From positions 1-18,881 of the forward strand of contig CAYTUQ010000066.1 of assembly GCA_964441235.1 (NCBI GenBank): DNA of 18,881 bases, read 5' to 3'. The DNA is from BS750m-G69 sp964441235. GTDB taxonomy: Bacteria; Fidelibacterota; UBA2242. The number at the start of each line of letters is the position of its first letter. Positions within the stretch are counted from its first letter, which is position 1. A program made the translations under genes and the position numbers. Below the pieces are notes generated by a model. It was not told the DNA's origin, made no database searches, and saw nothing but the letters and a program-made list of their open reading frames with translations. Below are positions 1 through 7,613 of the stretch, piece after piece.

Positions 1-52
1 AAGATTTTTTTAAATGTAACATCATTAAACTCCTTATATTATTTTTTTAAAA

Positions 53-82
53 TTAGGTCTAATGGAAAAAAATGGTTGCTAA
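53..82 (+). repeat. Left terminal inverted repeat of the IS
   Basis: Thirty bases beginning TTAGGTCTAATGG and ending GGTTGCTAA, with a central run of seven A. It is an exact reverse complement of 1064-1093. The next outward bases (52 and 1094) no longer pair. Confidence 0.93.
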
Positions 83-145
83 AATGGTAAATAATTATAT
101 AATAAATATTTATTTGTAATTGATAAAATAAAACAGGTGTTAAAA

Positions 146-1067
146 ATGAGTAAAAAGTACTGTCCTAAATGTTCATCTTGCCGAGTAAAAAAACGGCAGA
201 AGAAGTGGTAAACAGAGGTATTTCTGCTTAACCTGTGGTAGTGTATTTGAGAATAAGAAACGTAGTAATAGGAAATTTCTTGAAGTTCTATGGTATCAAT
301 ACAGTCATGAAAACCAAACATATAAAATGTTGGGAAAGCGATATGGAATATCAGGTAGGAGTATTAAGAAAAGTCTGGATAATGTTACTGTATTTCTTCC
401 AGAATATACACCAAGAAAAACAATTCTACTTATGGATACATGTTACTTTGGAAGAAGTTTTGGAGTAATGGTTTTTAGAGATCATTATAAAGGGCTGAAT
501 ATATACTGGAAATATGTTAAATATGAAACTATTCAAGGTTACAAAACAGGTGTTGAGTTTTTAACAAAGAAAGGGTGGCAGATATTAGGAATTGTATGTG
601 ACGGTAAACGAGGGATGTTCAGAGCATTTGGAGCGTTACCTGTTCAAATGTGCCAATTTCACCAAATGTCTATTATTACCCGATATATTACTAAGAATCC
701 TAAAATAGAGGCTGGGATAAATCTTAAAACAATCGTAAGTAAGCTTTCACAAACTAATCGAGAAGAGTTTAAATTAATGTTAGATAATTGGTATAAAATA
801 TGGGGAGAATTCCTTCAAGAGAAAAGTTATAATCCGGAAACAGGGAAATGGCATTATACTCACCGAAGACTCCGTAGTGCTTATCGAAGTTTAAAAACAA
901 ACCTTCCGTATCTTTTTACTTATCTTGATTATCCAGAATTAGAAATGCCAAATACAACTAATTCACTAGAAGGAGTTTTTTCAAATTTGAAAACCAAATT
1001 GAGAGTTCATGCAGGTCTAAAACAGCAAAGAAAAATCAAACTTATCAATGAAATCTTATCAAATTAG
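146..1067 (+). pseudogene. IS transposase, IS256-like with N-terminal zinc ribbon, frame-disrupted at an A7 run
   Basis: The natural start is the ATG at 146, with AGGTG at 135-139 as ribosome-binding site. Reading from there gives a zinc-ribbon half (CPKC) and then hits TAA at 209-211. The remaining frame is one base off: if one A is removed from the seven-A run at 187-193, the protein continues as VKNGRRSGKQRYFCLTCG and stays open to TAG at 1065, about 306 aa. The body shows the DDE-type features: D in LLMDTCYFG, D in VCDGKRG followed by CQFHQ (the CxxH signature of the IS256/MULE group), and E in TNSLEGVFSNL. The break may be a real mutation, a sequencing error in a homopolymer, or a slippage site. 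The longest undisrupted ATG frame starts at 327 but lacks the zinc ribbon, so that is not the native start. Confidence 0.75.
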
Positions 1068-1093
1068 CAACCATTTTTTTCCATTAGACCTAA
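1064..1093 (-). repeat. Right terminal inverted repeat of the IS
   Basis: Exact 30-base reverse complement of 53-82. It contains the transposase stop codon and ends nine bases before the ATG of the adjacent lipoprotein stub. Confidence 0.93.
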
Positions 1094-1101
1094 AAATACA
1101 A

Positions 1102-1314
1102 ATGAAAAATATATTAGTTCCATACCACCTAAAACCCAATTTTCTACGACGAAACTTCAAACTCACTTACAGTATATTCATAATACTTGCAACAATATTT
1201 ATCTTATCATTAAGTTGTACCAATCGAAAAGAAAATGTTTTAGCAGTTGTTGGAGATCGCACAATCAATGAAAATCAATGTGCTGGCGAAAGGATATGTG
1301 ATCTTGGTGTCTGA
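1102..1314 (+). pseudogene. Truncated lipoprotein stub, possibly N-terminus of a PpiC/SurA-type peptidyl-prolyl isomerase
   Basis: A 70-aa frame begins nine bases after the IS right end. It has a basic N-region, a hydrophobic stretch and the lipobox LSLSC (Cys39), so the original product was an exported lipoprotein. The few mature residues include ENVLAVVGDRTI, which resembles the segment that opens many parvulin/SurA-like proteins (VxAxVGDxxIT). It then runs into unrelated-looking residues and a stop, so most of the gene is missing. The isomerase idea rests on that one short motif and is weak. The frame is also open upstream into the IS (ATG at 1048), but that part is IS repeat sequence. There is no room for its own promoter between the IS and the ATG. 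Confidence 0.45.
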
Positions 1315-1350
1315 ATGAGATAATGTGAAAGAATATTTTCAATAACCGGA

Positions 1351-2634
1351 TTAATCGAAAAAATCCTGAAATATTTCTTTAAAGTATTTTATCTCATTTG
1401 TAAAACCAGTTCTTTCGATGCTTTTGACTTCAAACAACACAAGAAAATATTCAGGAAAATTTGTATTTATTTTTTGGACTTCTTCCACAAATCTCGCACG
1501 AAGTTCAGAATTACCCAGCATTTTCGTTCGTTCTATACGGCCACCATATCCAAATCCTAAAATAAACATAAGATTTTCGTTCGAGAATCCTGGTATTTTA
1601 ATCAATAGCGAGTAATCCACATTATATTTGTTCTTCTGTTCATAAGGTGCTTCAATTCGGAGAAACGTATTCAGTGTGTCGCCATCTTCGCCAATAATAT
1701 ACAATCGCTCGTCTGGGAGATATTGATAACGAATGGGTGTTTTATAGATTATCTTATTTAAAATTCGTAAATTTTTTAATTCACCAATATAGATGATATT
1801 ATGGTTTCGAATTTCTTCTAAGGAAAGCATTGAAGACATATACAAGGATACATTATTCTGAAATTGATAAACAATTGGAAGAATATCCATTAGATTATTG
1901 ATGCCGCCAAAAGGAATCCCAGTTATTTCTGACTTCCACAAGTTTGCATTGGGATATTGGATTAAAAAATTGGATAAGTCATTCTCAGAATTAATTTCCC
2001 AGTCTTGAATTATGCGATATCGTTTAAATTCTGGGCAGTACTCATCCAACAAAAAGTCGTCTCCTAAAATGATGGAGACAGGATAACCGTTTTCAAAAAA
2101 AGAACTCCAAATCTTATCTTTAGGATCGACAAAGTTTGGTGCATGAAGAACTGAAGATATATGGTTTAAATAGATTTGACGATAGATGAGGTAAAAGTTT
2201 AGAAAGAGGAGTAATAAAATAGTGACGATTTCCCAACGTTTTAAGAATGAAATCACTTGGTTAGATTTTTGGAGTTCCTGAATCTTCGAAGATATGAATT
2301 TAATCTCATAATGTCCTTTGGGAATGAATAATCTTATTTCATCTCCCTTACTCTCATTTTCATAATAGTCATCCAGTTTTTTACGTAACATATGAATGTG
2401 GTACCGCACAGTAGAATCTTTATTTGAATTAAAACTGGAATCCTTCCCGAATACTTCAATAGCGATGGTTATTTCTTTGGGAATGTTATTTGATAAAGTC
2501 GACTCTACCAGGTAAGAGAGCAGATTTTTATATAAAGGTGAGTCTTTGAAATCCTTGCTTTGCAGTAAAGTATGTAATATAGATTTTTTTGCTTCGTCAG
2601 TAGGCATATTTTTATAAGACTTTAAATTTGTCAT
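1351..2634 (-). CDS. Membrane-anchored winged-helix transcriptional regulator (CadC-like layout)
   Basis: A 427-aa protein with an N-terminal DNA-binding domain (about residues 15-113), one transmembrane segment (about 134-152, hydrophobic Ile/Leu/Phe run), and a C-terminal extracytoplasmic domain of about 275 aa. The N-terminal part has the pattern SPLYKNLLSYLVESTL, IAIEVFGKDSSF, VRYHIHMLRKKLDDYY and IPKGHYEIKF. This is the winged-helix type (OmpR/PhoB-like fold) found at the front of many regulators in Acidobacteria and FCB bacteria. I do not recognise the C-terminal domain by name; it contains SIILGDDFLLDEY and a later NIIYIGELKNL, which suggests a ligand-sensing alpha/beta fold. Transcribed divergently from susC, it probably senses galactan fragments in the periplasm and controls the PUL. 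That role is inferred from position. No Shine-Dalgarno is visible before the ATG at 2634. Confidence 0.8.
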   Translation of the reverse strand: MTNLKSYKNMPTDEAKKSILHTLLQSKDFKDSPLYKNLLSYLVESTLSNNIPKEITIAIEVFGKDSSFNSNKDSTVRYHIHMLRKKLDDYYENESKGDEIRLFIPKGHYEIKFISSKIQELQKSNQVISFLKRWEIVTILLLLFLNFYLIYRQIYLNHISSVLHAPNFVDPKDKIWSSFFENGYPVSIILGDDFLLDEYCPEFKRYRIIQDWEINSENDLSNFLIQYPNANLWKSEITGIPFGGINNLMDILPIVYQFQNNVSLYMSSMLSLEEIRNHNIIYIGELKNLRILNKIIYKTPIRYQYLPDERLYIIGEDGDTLNTFLRIEAPYEQKNKYNVDYSLLIKIPGFSNENLMFILGFGYGGRIERTKMLGNSELRARFVEEVQKINTNFPEYFLVLFEVKSIERTGFTNEIKYFKEIFQDFFD

Positions 2635-2641
2635 AGTATTA

Positions 2642-2669
2642 AATATAAAAAAATAACAATAAAAATCAA
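2642..2669 (-). promoter_or_regulatory. Possible promoter of the divergent regulator gene
   Basis: On the minus strand TTGATT (2664-2669) and TATATT (2642-2647) are separated by 16 bases. The -10 lies only about eight bases from the ATG, which would give a very short or absent leader. The region is extremely AT-rich, so chance matches are likely. Confidence 0.25.
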
Positions 2670-2730
2670 GTGTTAGGTTTCAAAAAATGATTTATTTCAC
2701 TTCTGGTATTTTGTATCTCAACATTGTTAA

Positions 2731-2752
2731 AACGGTTTTATAACGGTTTTAT
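2731..2752 (+). promoter_or_regulatory. Tandem 11-bp direct repeat, candidate operator for the winged-helix regulator
   Basis: AACGGTTTTAT occurs twice back to back (2731-2741 and 2742-2752). Because the preceding bases are AA, the first copy also reads as the odd palindrome AAAACGGTTTT. An 11-bp period places both copies on the same DNA face, the arrangement known for tandem binding of OmpR/PhoB-type winged-helix proteins. The repeat ends two bases before the proposed -35 of the susC promoter, a position suited to activation. The repeat is seen; the binding partner is inferred. Confidence 0.5.
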
Positions 2753-2754
2753 TA

Positions 2755-2783
2755 TTGTGTATTTAAGAATTCTTTATTACAAT
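2755..2783 (+). promoter_or_regulatory. Candidate promoter of the PUL operon (susC)
   Basis: TTGTGT (2755-2760) and TACAAT (2778-2783) are spaced by 17 bases. The -10 fits the sigma-70 consensus at five of six positions while the -35 is weak, which would fit an activator-dependent promoter. It leaves a leader of roughly 30-35 bases before the ATG at 2824, which has the ribosome-binding site AAGGAG at 2811-2816. If the host uses Bacteroidetes-type promoters (TAnnTTTG), this assignment would be wrong. Confidence 0.4.
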
Positions 2784-2823
2784 TCTAAAAACATAAATTG
2801 AAATCGAGAGAAGGAGATTTATT

Positions 2824-5800
2824 ATGAGAAAGGTGAAAAATTATTTCTTCAATTTTGTTATCGGGTTAGTGGTCATAATGACTATAGGTCTTATTTGGCA
2901 TCAACCTGTTCATGCCCAGGAAACAGGAAAAATTTCAGGTAAAGTGATTGATGCAGAAACAGGTGCCCCGCTTCCCGGTACTAATGTATTTTTGGAAGGG
3001 ACTGACTTCGGTTCTGCAACCGATCTAAATGGGTTTTATGAAATTAAAAAAGTTCCTGCAGGTGATTATACTTTATCCGCTGCTTTTATCGGATATGAGG
3101 AAATGACTCGGGAAATTACGATAACTGCAGGAGAGGAGCTAAAGGTTAATTTTTCCATGAAACCAACGATTCTCCTTGGCGAGGAAATAGTGGTTGTCGG
3201 ATACGCTACACAGCAATTGAGGGATGTTACAGGCTCCATATCCATGGTGAGGTCGGAAGAACTGAATACGGTTGCCGCTACATCGGTTAATCAAATGCTA
3301 AAAGGCAAAGCGCCGGGTTTAATTATGACTCAAAGAACGGCTCAGCCTGGAGGTGGTGTGAGTGTTAACATTCGTGGCGCCATCTCTCCAGAAGGAAACA
3401 ACGACCCACTTTATGTCATTGACGGGGTGCCGATTACGAACTTCGACTCGTCCGTTCCGGGTCTCAATGATGATCAGCTGGGATATTATGGAGGTATTGA
3501 CCAAGACCCTTTGAGTTATCTAAACCCTTCCGATATCGAATCGGTTACCATACTGAAGGATGCGAGCTCAACCGCCATATATGGCTCAGCCGCAGCAAAT
3601 GGGGTGGTTTTTATAAACACTAAGGCTGGCAGAGCAGGCGATATTCAAGTGCACTACCGCGGTAACTTTACGGTACAGACACCAGATAACTACTTTCCTA
3701 TGTTAAATGCCCAGCAATTTATGCAGGAGCAGACTCGATTGTCTCATGACCGCTACCTGTGGGAGAACAATATAGCGCCTTATGGGACTACGGATCCGGC
3801 AAGTGTTGCGGCATTTACCCCACTTTTTTCAGACAGTGAAATCAGTTCCGCGGGCGTTGGAACCGACTGGTTCGATCAAATCATGAGAACTGGCCATGTC
3901 AAAGAGCATACCGTCTCCATAAGCGGCGGCACCAAAAGCACTCGGATCTATACTTCGCTAAATTACCAGGAAAACCAGGCAGTTCTTAAAAGTTCCACGT
4001 TTAAGAGATATGCTGCTAGAGTAAACTTAGATCAGGATTTTGGTGATAGGGTGCATCTGAGTCTTAAGTCGACGGTTAGTCGCCTAGCTGGAGATAACGC
4101 ATCATCGGGTGATAATGCCGGTGGGGCGGAGAAATATAACATGATCCAGGCCGCTTATAACTATGCGCCCACCGTAGGGGTAACCGACGCGAACGGAGAG
4201 TTCGAATATTCCTACTACCGAATTACGATGAATCCGGCTGCCTTCCTGACCATTACGGATGACGGCAAGACTGATCATATTTTTGCCGCTCCCAATCTGC
4301 GCATCAAGTTCTCAGATCGTTTGAAGTTGAATTTAGTGGGACAAGCTGATCTGTCTACATCAAGTCGAAGCTTCTATCTACCCACGATTGCAAACCACTC
4401 ACAGGTAATAGACGGGATGGCTCAGAAAGGCGAAAACCGCATTGAAAACTATACTGGCGAAGCCTATGCGACCTACGAAAACAATTTCAAGAACAGCAGT
4501 CTCACCGTGGTGCTTGGCGCCGGCTATTATGAAACGCAAAGTGAAGGTTCGTCTCTGACTGCCCAGGGCTTTTTCACAGATGCTTTCAAATATAACAATG
4601 TAGGCGTTGCGAGCAACCAGCTCATGACGACAATCACCTCCTCTAAGTCGGGCCGGAAAAAATTGTCGCAGTTTATGCGCATTAATTTTGCGCTCCGTGA
4701 TAAATACCTTTTTTCGTTGGTGGGCCGACGCGACGGATCAAGCATTTTTTCCGAGAACAAAAAATACGGCTTCTTCCCGGGCGTTTCGGTTGCGTGGAGG
4801 CTTTCTGATGAGGGTTTTATGCAGTCGCTAGGTGCGATATCAGATTTGAAGCTGCGCTTCGGGTATGGACAAAGCGGCAACGAAAGCGTTCTAAGTGGCA
4901 ACACGCTTCAGCTTTACAACCCGGGCTATCCGGCTTTGATAGGAAATACCGAGTATAACGGTGTGTCATTGTCGCAAGTGGCCAATCCGAATCTCACGTG
5001 GGAGACCAACATTAGCATTAATACCGGGTTGGACTTCGGCTTATTTGATAACAGACTCCGCGGTACCGTGGAGTATTATCAAAGAACCGCCGAAGATCTA
5101 CTGGATTTTAACCCGCTACCTGCCAATAACGCTGTTGGGCTCGTAGCGGACAATGTCGGCTCAACCAGAAGCCGGGGAATAGAGCTTTCACTTAAGACGT
5201 TAAATATCGTCACCGACAAATTTCTTTGGTCGAGCAACTTGAATTTTGCGACTTTCAAAAATACTTGGGTAGAAAGAAATACCCGAGTACCGTTGGCGTC
5301 ATATATTGGAGAGAAGGATCCCATCCGTGCTATCTACGGTTTTGAGACGGACGGAATTATCAAAAGCGCTGACGACATTCCCACTCATATGCCCGATGCA
5401 GATCCGGGAAATCTAATATATGTTGATCAAAACGGAGACGGGGTTCTCGACATCGAGGACGTCGTTCTGATCGGGAATGAGGATCCAGACTGGAGCTTTG
5501 GGCTTAGCACTTTCATCTCGTACGGAAGTTTCGATGTGAATATTCATCTTTACGGCATGCTGGGAGTCACCAGGGTCAACAATTATCTGCCGACTGTGGG
5601 TAGTCGTCTTTCCCAACCAGTGAGCCCGGAAAACTCGGTGATATTTGCCAGAGATGTCTGGTCAAGCAGCAATCCGGATGGAACAATACCGGGCGTCGCC
5701 GCGAATCCGTACAACGGTAACAATCCCACAGGCTTCAACGATTTCAATCGAGAGGAGCTCAATTTCATTCGCCTGCAAACGATCTCCTTGGGCTACCGCC

Positions 5801-5973
5801 TTCCGAATTCTATCTTCGGCGCCGGAACCGGCATAAAATCTGCGCGAGTTTTTGTTAATTTGGACAATATGGGCGTGCTGACTAACTATTCGGGTTATGA
5901 TCCTGAATTAACTGAAGCCAATCCTTATCCGCAGGCCTACGCCACTACTTTCGGCGCGGAAGTTACATTCTAA
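2824..5973 (+). CDS. susC: SusC/RagA-family TonB-linked outer membrane transporter
   Basis: A 1049-aa beta-barrel protein that imports oligosaccharides across the outer membrane using TonB energy, working with the SusD lid encoded next. Features in order: signal peptide to about residue 31 (VHAQ), a carboxypeptidase-regulatory-like domain (about 36-113, GKISGKVIDAETGAPLPGTN), a TonB-box/plug region (about 118-270, with LRDVTGSISMV, GKAPGL, NIRGA and PLYVIDGVPI), then the barrel ending in the aromatic terminus FGAEVTF. Length is normal for the family. The start is fixed by AAGGAG seven bases upstream. It is the first gene of the plus-strand operon, four bases before the longest possible SusD frame. 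The substrate, a beta-1,4-galactan oligosaccharide, is inferred from the GH53 and GH2 genes downstream. Confidence 0.95.
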   Translation: MRKVKNYFFNFVIGLVVIMTIGLIWHQPVHAQETGKISGKVIDAETGAPLPGTNVFLEGTDFGSATDLNGFYEIKKVPAGDYTLSAAFIGYEEMTREITITAGEELKVNFSMKPTILLGEEIVVVGYATQQLRDVTGSISMVRSEELNTVAATSVNQMLKGKAPGLIMTQRTAQPGGGVSVNIRGAISPEGNNDPLYVIDGVPITNFDSSVPGLNDDQLGYYGGIDQDPLSYLNPSDIESVTILKDASSTAIYGSAAANGVVFINTKAGRAGDIQVHYRGNFTVQTPDNYFPMLNAQQFMQEQTRLSHDRYLWENNIAPYGTTDPASVAAFTPLFSDSEISSAGVGTDWFDQIMRTGHVKEHTVSISGGTKSTRIYTSLNYQENQAVLKSSTFKRYAARVNLDQDFGDRVHLSLKSTVSRLAGDNASSGDNAGGAEKYNMIQAAYNYAPTVGVTDANGEFEYSYYRITMNPAAFLTITDDGKTDHIFAAPNLRIKFSDRLKLNLVGQADLSTSSRSFYLPTIANHSQVIDGMAQKGENRIENYTGEAYATYENNFKNSSLTVVLGAGYYETQSEGSSLTAQGFFTDAFKYNNVGVASNQLMTTITSSKSGRKKLSQFMRINFALRDKYLFSLVGRRDGSSIFSENKKYGFFPGVSVAWRLSDEGFMQSLGAISDLKLRFGYGQSGNESVLSGNTLQLYNPGYPALIGNTEYNGVSLSQVANPNLTWETNISINTGLDFGLFDNRLRGTVEYYQRTAEDLLDFNPLPANNAVGLVADNVGSTRSRGIELSLKTLNIVTDKFLWSSNLNFATFKNTWVERNTRVPLASYIGEKDPIRAIYGFETDGIIKSADDIPTHMPDADPGNLIYVDQNGDGVLDIEDVVLIGNEDPDWSFGLSTFISYGSFDVNIHLYGMLGVTRVNNYLPTVGSRLSQPVSPENSVIFARDVWSSSNPDGTIPGVAANPYNGNNPTGFNDFNREELNFIRLQTISLGYRLPNSIFGAGTGIKSARVFVNLDNMGVLTNYSGYDPELTEANPYPQAYATTFGAEVTF

Positions 5974-6010
5974 GGAATTGAACTCTTCAAAATTTAGAGA
6001 GGTATGGACC

Positions 6011-7489
6011 ATGAAAATAAGAAAAATCTTTATGTTGCCTGCTTTGTTATTGGCAGGAGTTGTTTTATATGTTAGCTGCTCCAATGTCCTGGAACCTCAG
6101 GTATATGATAGCCTCACGCCGCAAAACTTTTTTCAGTCTGAAGCGGACTTCAATCATGCCGTAACGGCCATATATAATGCGTTTATTACCGATTGGGGTA
6201 CGACGGACCAGGGCGCAGATCAATGGTATTGTTCGCAGTACAACGCAGATCCTAAGAGTTATCTGACCAGAGGTGAGATACTAACCGATGAGGTGGGTAC
6301 CTCCTTTTATGTGGACTTCACCCAGTACACGTGGGGACCGGCGTCGCTGCAAAACGATGCCATCTATGCTAAAATCCGGTATGTGGCCCGGGCTACAGAT
6401 ACCATCGAAAAAATACAGCAGTCTGATGCCGATGTCCCGGACAACATTAAAAATCGTTATATTGCCGAGACAAAAGCCCTTCGGGGATGGTTGATGTACG
6501 CGTTGTATGATTTCTTTGGCCCCGTAAATGTGAAATTGGATCCGGAGACGCTGTATGATGTAGATATCACGCCAAGGCTGCCGCAGGCGGAATATGTAGC
6601 GGCTATAGAGAAGGATCTCATAGATGCTATTCCTGACTTAGAAGACAAATATAATGATGATGGTGAAAATTGGGGGCGTATGAGCAAAGGCTCGGCGCGG
6701 ATGGTACTGCTAAGGCTGTATATGCATGAAAAAGAATGGGCAAAAGCCGAAGCAGTTGGACAAGAAATCATCCAGATGGGGTACTCGTTGCTTCCGAATT
6801 ATGCCGATGTCTTTATAAACGAAGGGAATAATGAAGTAATTTATGCTGTCCCGTCCGATCCTTCCTCGCCAAACTGGTATATGATGGAGGTACTGCCCCC
6901 CAATTTCCAGAGCACCAGCGACGGAAGCATTACACATGACCCCGGTTGGTACGTTCTTTATATGCCCTGGGAGTTTTATGACAAATACGAAGCCGGCGAC
7001 CTGCGTGCTGCTACAACCATTTTCGACTCGTATATAAATACCGGTGATGTATTAGTCGAAAGAGGCAGTAGCAGATTTTCTGGAGCGATTCCCTTGAAAT
7101 ATACCGTACTTGAAGCTGGTCAAGGACAGAATTTTGATCAGGTTGTCTTTCGTTATGCCGAAGCGTTGTTGTCGGTTGCCGAGGCGATCAATGAACAACG
7201 AGGTCCGGGCGAGGCTGAACAATACGTGAATCAGCTTAGAAGCCGCGCAGGAGTAAGTGACGTGGCTGGCCTTGGCAAGGACGAAATGCGAGACTTTCTA
7301 CTAGATGAAAGAGGTAGAGAGCTCTATCTCGAGGGTTCAAGAAGAGAGGATCTGATCCGTCATGACAAATTAATTGAATATGCTCAGCTGAGAGGAATAA
7401 ACGCCCAACCCCATCATGTTTTGTTCCCCATACCTTCAGATGTCATTATACAGGGAGGTGGGACTATCGAGCAAAATCCAGGATACTGA
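6011..7489 (+). CDS. susD: SusD/RagB-family surface glycan-binding lipoprotein
   Basis: A 492-aa lipoprotein that binds glycans at the outer face of the outer membrane and caps the SusC barrel. I chose the ATG at 6011 because AGAGAGG lies at 5996-6002 and because it begins a clean lipoprotein signal (MKIRKIFMLPALLLAG, Cys23 in YVSC); the upstream ATG at 5978 would add 11 polar residues before it. Family hallmarks are the early SLTPQNFFQSEADFNHAV segment, the helical AETKALRGWLMYALYDFFG region, and the C-terminal LLDERGRELYLEGSRREDLIRH and FPIPSDVI motifs. It is the partner of the preceding SusC. Nothing is missing relative to the family. Confidence 0.95.
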   Translation: MKIRKIFMLPALLLAGVVLYVSCSNVLEPQVYDSLTPQNFFQSEADFNHAVTAIYNAFITDWGTTDQGADQWYCSQYNADPKSYLTRGEILTDEVGTSFYVDFTQYTWGPASLQNDAIYAKIRYVARATDTIEKIQQSDADVPDNIKNRYIAETKALRGWLMYALYDFFGPVNVKLDPETLYDVDITPRLPQAEYVAAIEKDLIDAIPDLEDKYNDDGENWGRMSKGSARMVLLRLYMHEKEWAKAEAVGQEIIQMGYSLLPNYADVFINEGNNEVIYAVPSDPSSPNWYMMEVLPPNFQSTSDGSITHDPGWYVLYMPWEFYDKYEAGDLRAATTIFDSYINTGDVLVERGSSRFSGAIPLKYTVLEAGQGQNFDQVVFRYAEALLSVAEAINEQRGPGEAEQYVNQLRSRAGVSDVAGLGKDEMRDFLLDERGRELYLEGSRREDLIRHDKLIEYAQLRGINAQPHHVLFPIPSDVIIQGGGTIEQNPGY

Positions 7490-7613
7490 TAGTAAACCGA
7501 AAACGAGCCCGTCTGCGTCTATTCGCATGTGCTAATCACTGAACAGAAAATTGCCGGCGGGCCGTCTTCTCACTAATTTCATCGGGCAGACACGCAATAA
7601 GGTAAAACAATAA

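Larger units (their letters stand above)
53..1093 (+). mobile_element. Insertion sequence, IS256-like (zinc-ribbon variant), 1041 bp
   Basis: The element is delimited by perfect 30-bp terminal inverted repeats at 53-82 and 1064-1093. It contains one transposase reading frame on the plus strand that almost fills it. The right repeat overlaps the transposase stop codon (TAG at 1065-1067), as in compact insertion sequences. No convincing target-site duplication is visible: both flanks are A/T runs (left flank ends in AAAA, right flank starts AAATACAAA), so any duplication is masked or lost. The family call rests on the DDE transposase with a CxxH motif and an N-terminal zinc ribbon. Family naming is inference; the boundaries are seen directly. 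Confidence 0.88.

Noticed and set aside
316..330. 15-bp match AAACATATAAAATGT shared with 16131-16145
   Set aside because: AT-rich chance match in two unrelated coding contexts; flanks do not agree.
44..1102. Target-site duplication of the IS
   Set aside because: Flanks share only short A runs; no 8-9 bp direct repeat can be read.
7490..7613. Possible hairpin between GTCTGC and GCAGAC in the susD-GH53 gap
   Set aside because: Six-base arms about 70 bases apart, too weak to call a structure.
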